64,000 nt of DNA, from positions 1 through 64,000 of the forward strand of contig JAQTOU010000001.1 of the NCBI GenBank assembly GCA_028713125.1, in the 5' to 3' direction. Positions 26,377-34,295 of the stretch are shown here, in pieces. The translations under genes were made by a program, and so were the position numbers. The notes beneath the pieces are model-generated. The model did no database searches. It was given only the letters and a program-made list of their open reading frames with translations, and was not told the DNA's origin. The first letter of the stretch is position 1, and each line of letters starts with the position of its first letter. Source of the DNA: Elusimicrobiales bacterium. GTDB taxonomy: Bacteria > Elusimicrobiota > Elusimicrobia > Elusimicrobiales > UBA9959.

Positions 26377-26406
26377 GCCCTGAAGACGGACTTCAGGGCT
26401 TTTTTT
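26377..26406 (+). terminator. Riboswitch-controlled intrinsic terminator abutting ribBA
   Basis: GCCCTGAAG, loop ACGGA, CTTCAGGGC (9-bp perfect stem) followed by seven T (26400-26406). The ATG of ribBA begins at the very next base. Between aptamer and terminator lies a second hairpin around 26325-26366 (GGCA-ggaCCGTA / TTACGG-cTTGCC) that could form the alternative structure. Confidence 0.9.
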
Positions 26407-27612
26407 ATGAAAAAAAACATCAAATTCTCCCCGGTTGAAGAGATAGTCAAGGATATCAGGCTCGGCCGCATGGTGGTGCTTACCGACGACGAGGCCCGCG
26501 AGAACGAGGGCGACCTGGTAATGGCAGGCAGGTTCGCCACCCCGGCGAAGATCAATTTCATGGCCAAATACGGGCGCGGGCTTATCTGCGCCCCGCTGGA
26601 AGAAGACAGGGCCCGCGCGCTTAACCTCTTCCAGATGGAAAGGGACAATACCGATCCCTACAAGACCAACTGGCTTATCTCGGTGGACGCCTCGAAGGGC
26701 GTGACCACCGGGATCTCCGCCGCGGACAGGGCGCGCACTATCAAGATCCTTTCCGACCACGGTTCCGTCCCCGGAGACCTTACGCGTCCCGGCCATATTT
26801 TCCCCCTTAAAGCGCGCCCGGGCGGCGTGCTGGCCCGCGCCGGGCATACCGAGGCATGCGTCGACCTGGTGAAATTGGCGGGGCTTTCCGGCGCTGGGGT
26901 CATCTGCGAGATCATGAATCCCGACGGAACGATGGCCCGCCTGCCCGAACTGACGCGCTTCGCTGCGAAGCACGGCCTGAAGCTGGGCACTATAGCCGAT
27001 TTGATAGCTTACCGCCGCCGCAACGAAAGTCTTGTCGAAAAGCTGGCCGTTTCGACTCTCCCTACCGAGTTCGGGACCTTCGATATCGCCGTCTATAAAG
27101 AGCGCCTGACGGGGCTCGAGCACCTGGCGCTTACTTTGGGAAAGGCCGGGGACCCTGCCCTGGTCCGCGTCCATTCTGAATGCCTTACCGGCGACGTTTT
27201 CGGCTCCCGCCGCTGCGACTGCGGCCCCCAGCTGCACGCGGCAATGCGACTGATAGCGAAGGAGGGCTCCGGTGTCATCCTTTATATGCGCCAGGAGGGC
27301 CGCGGCATCGGCCTCGCCAATAAAATAAAAGCTTACAGCCTGCAGGATAAAGGCTATGACACGGTGACCGCCAACGAGGCGCTGGGCTTCGCGGCGGACC
27401 TGCGGGATTACGGGATCGGGGCGCAGATACTTTGCGACCTCGGCCTGCGCCGGCTTCGGCTAATTACAAATAATCCGCGCAAGCTGGCCGGGCTGGGCGG
27501 GTACTGCCTGGAAATAAAGGAGCGTGTTCCGCTTGTCATCAGCCCGAACAAGCATAATGCGCGCTATCTGAAAACGAAAGAAGTTAAGATGGGACATCTG
27601 ATCGGTAAATAG
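26407..27612 (+). CDS. ribBA: Bifunctional 3,4-dihydroxy-2-butanone-4-phosphate synthase / GTP cyclohydrolase II
   Basis: 401 residues. The N-terminal half (about 1-205) is Rib[16 protein letters not shown], the acidic metal loop, and [14 protein letters not shown]. The C-terminal half is Rib[20 protein letters not shown] with the zinc cysteines and [16 protein letters not shown]. It makes both riboflavin precursors, from ribulose-5-phosphate and from GTP. The ATG at 26407 follows the riboswitch terminator's T-run with no free Shine-Dalgarno between. An upstream in-frame ATG at 26350 lies inside the expression platform and is rejected. First gene of ribBA-ribH-ribD-ribE. Confidence 0.96.
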   Translation: MKKNIKFSPVEEIVKDIRLGRMVVLTDDEARENEGDLVMAGRFATPAKINFMAKYGRGLICAPLEEDRARALNLFQMERDNTDPYKTNWLISVDASKGVTTGISAADRARTIKILSDHGSVPGDLTRPGHIFPLKARPGGVLARAGHTEACVDLVKLAGLSGAGVICEIMNPDGTMARLPELTRFAAKHGLKLGTIADLIAYRRRNESLVEKLAVSTLPTEFGTFDIAVYKERLTGLEHLALTLGKAGDPALVRVHSECLTGDVFGSRRCDCGPQLHAAMRLIAKEGSGVILYMRQEGRGIGLANKIKAYSLQDKGYDTVTANEALGFAADLRDYGIGAQILCDLGLRRLRLITNNPRKLAGLGGYCLEIKERVPLVISPNKHNARYLKTKEVKMGHLIGK

Positions 27613-27621
27613 GAGGATAAA

Positions 27622-28080
27622 ATGAAAGTTATAGAAGGCAACCTGACGGCCGGAAAATTAAAATTCGCCATAGTGGTCTCGCGGTTCAACGACTTCATCA
27701 CCAGCCGCCTGCTTGACGGCGCCGTGGACTCGCTCAAGAGGCACGGGGCTTCCGACGGCGATATAACGGTAGTAAAGACCCCCGGCGCCTACGAGATCCC
27801 GCTGGTCTGCGAAAAGCTGGCGGCCGGAGGCTATAACGCCATAATCTGCCTCGGCGCGGTCATAAAGGGCGAGACCCCCCATTTCGACTTCGTGGCGCAG
27901 GAAACGGCCAAGGGCATCGCGGCGGTCTCGATGAAGCACAAAGTCCCGGTGTCTTTCGGAGTTATCACGGCCGAAACTCTTGAGCAGGCCATAGAGCGCG
28001 CCGGAGTAAAGCACGGCAACAAGGGCTCGGAGGCCGCGGTTTCCGCGATAGAGATGGCGAACTTGTTTAAAAATCTATAG
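27622..28080 (+). CDS. ribH: 6,7-dimethyl-8-ribityllumazine synthase
   Basis: 152 residues, normal for lumazine synthase, with AGGAGG ahead of the ATG. Marks are [20 protein letters not shown], the PGAYEIP phosphate-binding block, [16 protein letters not shown] with the catalytic histidine, and [18 protein letters not shown]. It joins the pyrimidine from the RibA/RibD branch with dihydroxybutanone phosphate from RibB. It assembles as pentamers or 60-mers in the cytoplasm. It starts 9 bases after ribBA. Confidence 0.97.
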   Translation: MKVIEGNLTAGKLKFAIVVSRFNDFITSRLLDGAVDSLKRHGASDGDITVVKTPGAYEIPLVCEKLAAGGYNAIICLGAVIKGETPHFDFVAQETAKGIAAVSMKHKVPVSFGVITAETLEQAIERAGVKHGNKGSEAAVSAIEMANLFKNL

Positions 28081-28104
28081 ACATTTCCGCCGGGGATCGT
28101 GGCT

Positions 28105-29199
28105 ATGGCTGTATCGATGAATAATAAATTCATGCTGCGCGCTATCGAGCTCGCGCGGGCGGGCCGCTTCGGCGCGCATCCCAACCCTATGGTCGGAGCC
28201 GTTATCGTCAGGAACGGTAAGATAATAGGAGAGGGGGCGCACCTTCATTTCGGCGGCCCTCACGCCGAGATAAACGCTCTCAAGGCCTGCCGCGGCGGCG
28301 CGCGGGGAGCTGCTCTTTACGTTACGCTGGAGCCCTGCTCGACTTACGGAAAAACCCCCCCCTGCGCCGAAGCCGTCATAAAGGCCGGCATAGCGGCGGT
28401 CTTTATAGGCGCTCCCGATCCGAACCCCGCCAACGGCGGGAAGGCGGCGGCCTTGCTGCGGCGCGCGGGGCTGAAAGTGAAAACCGGCTTGCTGAAAAAA
28501 GAGTGCGAAGCGCTCAACCCGGCCTTCAATAAGTTCATGCGCACGGGGCTGCCCTATGTGACCCTGAAGATAGCGCAGAGTCTCGACGGCAGGATCGCGG
28601 ACGCGCAGGGCCGTTCCCGCTGGATCTCCTCGCCGCAGTCGCGGCTGGAGGGGCATAAGCTCAGGGCCGAGGCCGACGCGGTGCTCGCCGGGATCGGCAC
28701 CGTCCTTGCCGACGACCCGCTGCTGAACGTTCGCGGCCTTAAAGTTCGCCGCCAGCCGTGGATAGTCGCGCTTGATTCCTCTTTCAGGGTTCCGCGCCGC
28801 GCGAAGATATTCGATAATGAGCGGGTTATCGTGGCTACTACGCGCCGGGCCTCGGTAACTGCGATTAAGAAATTCTCCAAGGACGTTAAAATACTGGTCC
28901 TGCCTTCAGAGAAGGGCCGGGTTTCCCTGCCGGCGCTCCTGAAGGCCCTCGGCGGGCTCGGGATCAGCCATATCCTGGTCGAGGGCGGCGGCCGGGTCGT
29001 GGGTTCTTTTATAAGCGAGGGCCTGGCGGACAGGTTCGTCTGTTTCGTCTCCCCCCTGTTCATCGGGGGCACGGAGTCCAGGAATTCAATGGTCTGGCCC
29101 GACGCGTTGAACGCGGCGCGCAAGGAGCTGGGGATAAAGGCTAAGATCGTTTCTATCGGCCGCGCGGGCCCGGACTTGATGCTGGAGCTTGGATTTTAA
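28105..29199 (+). CDS. ribD: Riboflavin biosynthesis deaminase/reductase
   Basis: 364 residues from the ATG at 28105; a GTG at 28099 would add two residues. The deaminase domain (about 1-145) has the zinc site GGPHAEINAL plus LEPCSTYGKTPPCAEAV. The reductase domain follows (YVTLKIAQSLDGRIA, SRWISSPQSR, RAEADAVLAGIGTVLADDPLL, ILVEGGGRVVGSF). It deaminates and then reduces the pyrimidine intermediate, using NADPH. It lies 24 bases after ribH and 2 bases before ribE in the FMN-controlled operon. Confidence 0.96.
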   Translation: MAVSMNNKFMLRAIELARAGRFGAHPNPMVGAVIVRNGKIIGEGAHLHFGGPHAEINALKACRGGARGAALYVTLEPCSTYGKTPPCAEAVIKAGIAAVFIGAPDPNPANGGKAAALLRRAGLKVKTGLLKKECEALNPAFNKFMRTGLPYVTLKIAQSLDGRIADAQGRSRWISSPQSRLEGHKLRAEADAVLAGIGTVLADDPLLNVRGLKVRRQPWIVALDSSFRVPRRAKIFDNERVIVATTRRASVTAIKKFSKDVKILVLPSEKGRVSLPALLKALGGLGISHILVEGGGRVVGSFISEGLADRFVCFVSPLFIGGTESRNSMVWPDALNAARKELGIKAKIVSIGRAGPDLMLELGF

Positions 29200-29201
29200 T
29201 T

Positions 29202-29807
29202 ATGTTCACCGGAATAATCGAGGCGGTAGAAAAAATTAAGGCGGTTTCCGCCGGGAAGCTCCAGGTTACTGTTCCGGCGGACTGGAAGCTGGTATCCGGT
29301 GAGAGCGTGGCGGTCAACGGAGCCTGCCTCACGGTTACAGGGTTCAAGCCCGGCCTGGCCGTCTTCGCGGTCAGCCCGGAGACGGTTTCAAAGACCACAC
29401 TGCGCCTGTTGAAAGCCGGCTCCCGGGTAAACCTGGAGCGGGCGCTCGCCGTGGGCGCGAGGCTGGGCGGGCATTTTGTGACCGGGCATGTGGACGGTAC
29501 CGCGCGGCTTATTTCTTCGCGCAGCGACGGGAACAGCGTTGTGATAGAGGTTGAAAAGACGACAGGGGCGCTGCTGGCGGAGAAAGGCTCCGTCGCGCTG
29601 GACGGTATAAGCCTTACCGTTTACGGGATTTCGGGAACTTCTTTTAAAGCCGCCGTCATCCCCCATACCTGGGAGAACACCGCCCTGAAAAATTTAAAGC
29701 CCGGCGGCCTCATGAACATAGAGTACGATATCCTGGGCAAATACGCCGCTAAAAACTCCTCCCCGGGCATTACCAGGGACTTCCTTAAAGAGAACGGCTT
29801 TTTCTAG
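29202..29807 (+). CDS. ribE: Riboflavin synthase alpha chain
   Basis: 201 residues with two similar lumazine-binding barrels, the first starting MFTGIIEAVEKI and the second starting near GGHFVTGHVDGTARL. The ESVAVNGACLTVTG and KGSVALDGISLTVYG blocks repeat between the two halves, as expected. It dismutates two lumazines to riboflavin. Last gene of the operon; its stop overlaps by 4 bases the end of the convergent small heat-shock gene, with no terminator visible between them. Confidence 0.96.
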   Translation: MFTGIIEAVEKIKAVSAGKLQVTVPADWKLVSGESVAVNGACLTVTGFKPGLAVFAVSPETVSKTTLRLLKAGSRVNLERALAVGARLGGHFVTGHVDGTARLISSRSDGNSVVIEVEKTTGALLAEKGSVALDGISLTVYGISGTSFKAAVIPHTWENTALKNLKPGGLMNIEYDILGKYAAKNSSPGITRDFLKENGFF

Positions 29808-30502
29808 CTTTTTTTCCGCGCGAACCTGATAATCACCGTCTCACCTTTAATTTCCACCTTTCCCGTGCCTGGCACGGCGTCTTCCGGCAGCGGCAGGATC
29901 TTTATGTAGCTCTGTGACGACGCTCTTTTTATCAGGGTGTCGGCAGTTTTCCTCTCGGACGAGGCCTTTGCTTCGAAAGACAGCCTTATCCGCTCGTCAG
30001 TGACGCTTACGTCTGCGGTCCTTCCCTCCAGGCCGGGCAGCTGTACAGTGACCGTCACCTCTCCCGGCGTACGGTTGATCTCTGTCCGGAACTGCCCCAT
30101 CAGCATCCTCTGTTCGAACCATTTGCCCCAGTAGCCGTCAAAAAGCGCCTTTTCCTGGTCCCGGAACTCCCCGGACATCTGCTTGCGCACGCGCTCCATT
30201 TCGGCAAAAGGGCTGGGTCTGCCGGCAAAGAACCTGTCTCCGAAGAAAACGTCGAAGTCCCGGTCGCTCAGAGGGAAGCCCTGGTTTATCTGCTCCCGTA
30301 CGGTCCTGCGCCACTTTTCCAGCTCTTCCCATTGTGAGTCGGAGGCTTTCTCCGCATGAGCCATCTGGTGTATCTCTGGCTCCACGGGGGGCTGCTCCGT
30401 AATATCTTTCGCCACCGCTTTCCCCTCGTAGATATAGCACGCCTGCCCCATCGTCAAAACCGTGAGAACAGCGATCGCGAGCCAAAGGTATTTCTCTCTC
30501 AT
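29804..30502 (-). CDS. Membrane-anchored small heat-shock (HSP20/alpha-crystallin) protein
   Basis: 232 residues from the ATG at 30502, with GGAGG upstream. Residues about 4-24 form one hydrophobic helix (LWLAIAVLTVLTMGQACYI), so the protein is probably anchored with its body in the periplasm. A charged helical middle follows. The C-terminal 90 residues are an alpha-crystallin domain: VTVTVQLPGLEGRTADVSVTDERIRLSFEA, then YIKILPLPEDAVPGTGKVEIKGETVIIRF. Most HSP20 are cytoplasmic, so an anchored one is unusual. It lies 76 bases after a second HSP20 gene on the same strand, likely one heat-stress unit. The alpha-crystallin call is good; the location is inference. Confidence 0.8.
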   Translation of the reverse strand: MREKYLWLAIAVLTVLTMGQACYIYEGKAVAKDITEQPPVEPEIHQMAHAEKASDSQWEELEKWRRTVREQINQGFPLSDRDFDVFFGDRFFAGRPSPFAEMERVRKQMSGEFRDQEKALFDGYWGKWFEQRMLMGQFRTEINRTPGEVTVTVQLPGLEGRTADVSVTDERIRLSFEAKASSERKTADTLIKRASSQSYIKILPLPEDAVPGTGKVEIKGETVIIRFARKKS

Positions 30503-30578
30503 AGCGCCTCCAGGCGACATAATAAGCGTCCTCCGCCCCCGGCCCTGTCCCCCCGTCTCCGGGGGCGGAGAACGACTC

Positions 30579-31067
30579 TTACTCCACTGTCAGCCTGCTG
30601 GGCTTCAGCTTATGCATGGTCACTTTAAGGGTCCCGTTCTTGTAAACGGCCTTCGCGTCGCCGGTTTTTACCGGGGCGGGAAGGTTAAAGGACCTGTAGA
30701 AGTTGCTGTAGCTCTGCTCGTAGCTGCCTGTGCGCTTGTTCTCGTTTTTCTCATTGCGCTCTCCGGAGATCGTGAGAGAATCCTCCGTCAGGTCCAGATT
30801 TATATCCTTTTTGTCGATCCCGGACAGCGCCATGGCGACCTCTATGGTTTTGTCCGTCTCCCTGATGTCCACGGCCGGCGTATACATCAGGTTCCGCTCC
30901 GCCATGGGAAAGTTCAAGAGATCGTCGACTACGTTCCCGAGGGATTCGAACGGCCTGATCAGCTCGGCAGTGTGCGTCCTGGCCTGTGTGGTATGGGCCG
31001 GATGCTTCCTGGCCGGGACCAGATGCTTATTGTGCTTATTGTGATGAACCGCGTGTTTGGAATGCAT
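30579..31067 (-). CDS. Small heat-shock protein (HSP20) with histidine-rich N-terminus
   Basis: 162 residues, with a strong AAGGAGG site ahead of the ATG. Residues about 60-162 are an HSP20 domain: MYTPAVDIRETDKTIEVAMALSG, then DKKDINLDLTEDSLTISGE and YSNFYRSFNLPAPVK, closing with NGTLKVTMHKLKP. The first 35 residues hold nine histidines (HSKHAVHHNKHNKH and more), which is unusual and may bind metal. It is an ATP-independent holdase of unfolded proteins, probably cytoplasmic. No CIRCE operator is seen upstream. Confidence 0.92.
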   Translation of the reverse strand: MHSKHAVHHNKHNKHLVPARKHPAHTTQARTHTAELIRPFESLGNVVDDLLNFPMAERNLMYTPAVDIRETDKTIEVAMALSGIDKKDINLDLTEDSLTISGERNEKNENKRTGSYEQSYSNFYRSFNLPAPVKTGDAKAVYKNGTLKVTMHKLKPSRLTVE

Positions 31068-31344
31068 ATTTTACCGCCTCCTTGATTTTCTTAAGACCCG
31101 TCTCTATATTGCGACGATCCCCCGGCCTTGTGAAAAAAAACACAAACGCCGGAAGGTTACTGATTCAAAGTCTCAGTAGAAGTTGCTTTTACAGTTGCGG
31201 TACCTGAGCCCCTACCCGGGAGTTCACTCTCTGGAAGTAATGTATTTAATTATCCGTACGCAATCAATCAGCAAATCGGGCTAGCCCGAAAAGCGGAGTG
31301 CGCATCGGTATCGAGAAGAAAGGGCGGCTCCTGCCTGAAGCTGA

Positions 31345-32754
31345 TTAAAACCAGCGGGAGGCTTCGGCTGCCTGTTCGAGGAGAGGGCGGGAGAAAATGC
31401 CGGCGAGGATCACCCCGGCGGCCATAAGGAATATTACCGCTTCGATAAGGCCGGGGGCTTCGGCGGTATGGCCGTTAGCCGACGGTTTCATATACATGAC
31501 CACGGTCACCTTAAGGTAGTAGTAGATGGAGACGGCGCTCATTATTATGGCGATGATGACGAGGCTGGTATAGCCGGAATTTACCGCGCCGGCGAAAGCG
31601 TAGAACTTCGCGAAGAAGCCGGCCAGCGGCGGCACGCCCGCCAGCGAGAACATGAAAGCGGCCATCGCGCCGGCCACCCAAGGCCTGGTTTTCGCCAGGC
31701 CGGCCAGGTCCTCTATCTGCGGGCCCTTTTCCTCCTTCTCGAGCAGCAGAGCCACTGAGAAGGCGCCTATCGTAGCCATAGCGTAAACGGGCAGATAATA
31801 AAGCACGGCTTCGAAGCCCTGCCGGCCGCCGAAGAAAGCGACGGCGATGTACCCGGCGTGCGCAACGCTGGAATAAGCCAGCAGGCGCTTCAGGCCCTTC
31901 TGGGCCAGCGCCATGAGGTTGGCCGATACCGCGGTGACTACGGCCAGCCACCAGAAGATCTCCCGGATAGGGCCGCCGCTGAAAAGGCTGAAAAGCCGCC
32001 ACAGCACGATCACGCCGCCGGCCTTTACCGCCGCCGCCATGAAGGCCGAGATCGGCGTCGGGGCGCCCTCGTAGGCGTCCGGGACCCACATATGGAAAGG
32101 CACGAGCGCCGTCTTGAAGGCGAAGCCGGAGATGACCAGCAGGAAGCCGGCGAGAGCGAGCGGCTGGGCCGGACCCACTTTGAGCGCGGTAAAGGTAAGG
32201 GCCGGGTAAAGGGAGCTAAGTATGGCTATGCCCATGACCGTCATCCCCGAGCCGAAAGCGCCCAGCATGAAATATTTGTAGGCCGCTTCAAGGCCCGGCT
32301 TGGAGCGCCTTATACCGGCCAGCGCGTAGACAGGCAGGCTCAGCAGTTCCAGCGCGATAAAAGCGGTGAACAGGTCCCCCGCCGCCACCAGGACCATCAG
32401 GCCGATGCCGGCCATGAAAAGCAGGAAATAATATTCTCCCAGGTTCTCCTCCGGCGCGGGCGGACGGGCGATGGAAAGGGCTATGACCAGGGCGAGCACG
32501 CCGAGGGCAAAGGCCCAGAGGTAGGAAGAAAGCGGGGAGAGCAGGAGCGCTTCGCTGAAGAAAGCCAGCTCGGCCGGCGGGGCCTGCCTGAAGAAAGTGA
32601 TCGCGACAAGGACGGCGCCGAGCGCGATAAGGCCCTGGGTTCCGCGCAGCTGCCTGATGAAAAGCGGCAGAAGCAGGCAGACGAAAGCCGTGAGCACCAG
32701 GAGCAGCGGGCCTGAGAGGGCGGAGGCGGCGTAAGCGAGGGGGTCGGCGATCAT
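31345..32754 (-). CDS. nuoN: NADH-quinone oxidoreductase subunit N
   Basis: 469 residues, about 14 membrane helices, one of the antiporter-like proton-channel subunits of complex I. Family marks are LPVYALAGIRRSKPGLEAAYKY, FKTALVPFHMWVPDAYEGAPTP and KRLLAYSSVAHAGYI, with the channel lysines and a helix-break proline. The start is ATG 32754, overlapping the nuoM stop by 4 bases. A longer frame reaching 32925 is shadow. Last gene of nuoA-N. A short palindrome CGGGCTAGCCCG at 31277-31288 downstream may be a weak terminator. Confidence 0.95.
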   Translation of the reverse strand: MIADPLAYAASALSGPLLLVLTAFVCLLLPLFIRQLRGTQGLIALGAVLVAITFFRQAPPAELAFFSEALLLSPLSSYLWAFALGVLALVIALSIARPPAPEENLGEYYFLLFMAGIGLMVLVAAGDLFTAFIALELLSLPVYALAGIRRSKPGLEAAYKYFMLGAFGSGMTVMGIAILSSLYPALTFTALKVGPAQPLALAGFLLVISGFAFKTALVPFHMWVPDAYEGAPTPISAFMAAAVKAGGVIVLWRLFSLFSGGPIREIFWWLAVVTAVSANLMALAQKGLKRLLAYSSVAHAGYIAVAFFGGRQGFEAVLYYLPVYAMATIGAFSVALLLEKEEKGPQIEDLAGLAKTRPWVAGAMAAFMFSLAGVPPLAGFFAKFYAFAGAVNSGYTSLVIIAIIMSAVSIYYYLKVTVVMYMKPSANGHTAEAPGLIEAVIFLMAAGVILAGIFSRPLLEQAAEASRWF

Positions 32755-34295
32755 TGTGTTTTCTCCCCGCCCAGCGCTATCTTGACTACGGCGGGCGCAG
32801 GCGCCGTCTGCTGGCGTGAAAGCGAGATATAGCTGTTTACCGCCGGCATCGCCCTCCTGAGGAAAGGGTTGGGCCAGACGCCTATAAGGACTATGAAGAT
32901 CAGCAGCGGGGCCAGGTATAGCCATTCCCTGACGCTCAGGTCAGGCAGAACTTTGTTCTCGGTATGCCGCAGCGGCCCGAAAATAACCTGCTGGTACATT
33001 CCAAGCATATACACCGCCGAAAGTATCACGCCGGAAACGGCGGCCCCGGCCAGCCACGGGTAGACCCTGAAGGACCCGAAAAGGACCAGGACCTCGCCGA
33101 TGAAGCCGTTGAGCCCGGGCATGCCTATGGAGGACAAAGTGACGACCAGGAAGACGGCCGAGAAAGCCGGCATCACCTTCGCCAGCCCGCCGTAATCCTC
33201 GATCATGCGCGTATGGCGGCGCTCGTAAAGGACGCCCACGAGGAGGAACAGCGCGCCGGTGGAAAGGCCGTGGTTCACCATCTGCAGCACCGCCCCGGAC
33301 ACCGCGGACTGCTCGAAGGCCATTATGCCGAGCATAACCGTCCCGAGGTGCGCCACCGAGGAATAAGCGACCATCTTCTTCATGTCTTTCTGCGTCCAGG
33401 CCACGAGCGAGCCGTAAATTATCCCGAACACGCCCAGCCCGGCCAGCCAGGGCGCGAATTCCAGGGCGGCGACGGGGAAGAGCGGAACCGCGAGGCGCAT
33501 ATAGCCGTAGATGCCCATCTTGAGCAGAACGCCGGCCAGAAGCACGCTGCCCGCCGTCGGGGCCTCGACGTGCGCGTCGGGCAGCCAGGTATGGAAAGGG
33601 AAAAGCGGGACCTTGACCGCGAATGCCAGGGCGAAAGCCGCGAAGAGCCAGAACTGGGCCTGCTCCGTCAAAGCCCCCCCGTAAAGCGCCGGCAGGGAGA
33701 AGGTCCAGGCCCCGGTCGCCGCATGGTGCGCCGAGACCACCCAGAGTATCGCCACCAGCATCAGCACGGAGCCGGCCATGGTGTAGATGAAGAACTTGAG
33801 CGCGGCGTAAATGCGCCGGGGGCCGCCCCAGATCCCGATAAGGAAATACATCGGGATCAGCATCCCTTCCCAGAAGAGGTAGAAAGCGAACAGGTCCAGC
33901 GCCGCGAACACGCCGATCATCGAGGCTTCCAGGAACATCAGGCACGCGTAATAGCCGCGGCGGCTTTCCTTTATATAGTTGAACGAGGCCAGCACTGCGA
34001 TCGGCATAAGGAGGGTGGTGAGCATGATCATCAGCAGGCTGATCCCGTCGATGCCCAGTAAATAATTTATGCCGAAGGAAGGCAGCCACGCTTTGTCCAG
34101 CTGGAACTGCATAGCGGTTTGCGCCGGGTCGAAGCCGGAGTAAAGCTTAAGCGAGACGAAGAAGATGAGCAGCGTCGCAGCCAGGGCCAGGCCCTTCAGG
34201 GCGCCGTCCTTCTCCGGGGGGACGGCCAGCAGGGCAAGGCCGGAGGCGGCGGAGAGGAGGATAAGGAGAGAAAGAGGGTTGGTTAAAAATTCCAT
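32751..34295 (-). CDS. nuoM: NADH-quinone oxidoreductase subunit M
   Basis: 514 residues, polytopic antiporter-like subunit of complex I. Seen are LYLFWEGMLIPMYFLIGIWG-like residues, AVKVPLFPFHTWLPDAHVEAPT, DMKKMVAYSSVAHLGTVMLG and the MVNHGLSTGALFLLVG histidine segment. The glutamate of the FWEGM motif and the lysines in the third to eighth helices are the proton-path residues of the family. Its ATG follows the nuoL stop with no gap, and its stop overlaps nuoN. Confidence 0.96.
   Translation of the reverse strand: MEFLTNPLSLLILLSAASGLALLAVPPEKDGALKGLALAATLLIFFVSLKLYSGFDPAQTAMQFQLDKAWLPSFGINYLLGIDGISLLMIMLTTLLMPIAVLASFNYIKESRRGYYACLMFLEASMIGVFAALDLFAFYLFWEGMLIPMYFLIGIWGGPRRIYAALKFFIYTMAGSVLMLVAILWVVSAHHAATGAWTFSLPALYGGALTEQAQFWLFAAFALAFAVKVPLFPFHTWLPDAHVEAPTAGSVLLAGVLLKMGIYGYMRLAVPLFPVAALEFAPWLAGLGVFGIIYGSLVAWTQKDMKKMVAYSSVAHLGTVMLGIMAFEQSAVSGAVLQMVNHGLSTGALFLLVGVLYERRHTRMIEDYGGLAKVMPAFSAVFLVVTLSSIGMPGLNGFIGEVLVLFGSFRVYPWLAGAAVSGVILSAVYMLGMYQQVIFGPLRHTENKVLPDLSVREWLYLAPLLIFIVLIGVWPNPFLRRAMPAVNSYISLSRQQTAPAPAVVKIALGGEKTQ

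Noticed and set aside
26350-26406. Upstream ATG for ribBA at 26350
   Set aside because: It lies within the riboswitch expression platform and would translate through the terminator; the homologous N-terminus starts at 26407.
31068-31344. CIRCE or other heat-shock operator upstream of the HSP20 genes
   Set aside because: No TTAGCACTC-N9-GAGTGCTAA repeat or convincing sigma-32 promoter is seen; the 277 bases hold no supported gene.
31858-34061. Long plus-strand frames opposite nuoN and nuoM
   Set aside because: They mirror well-conserved complex I genes and have low-complexity charged composition.
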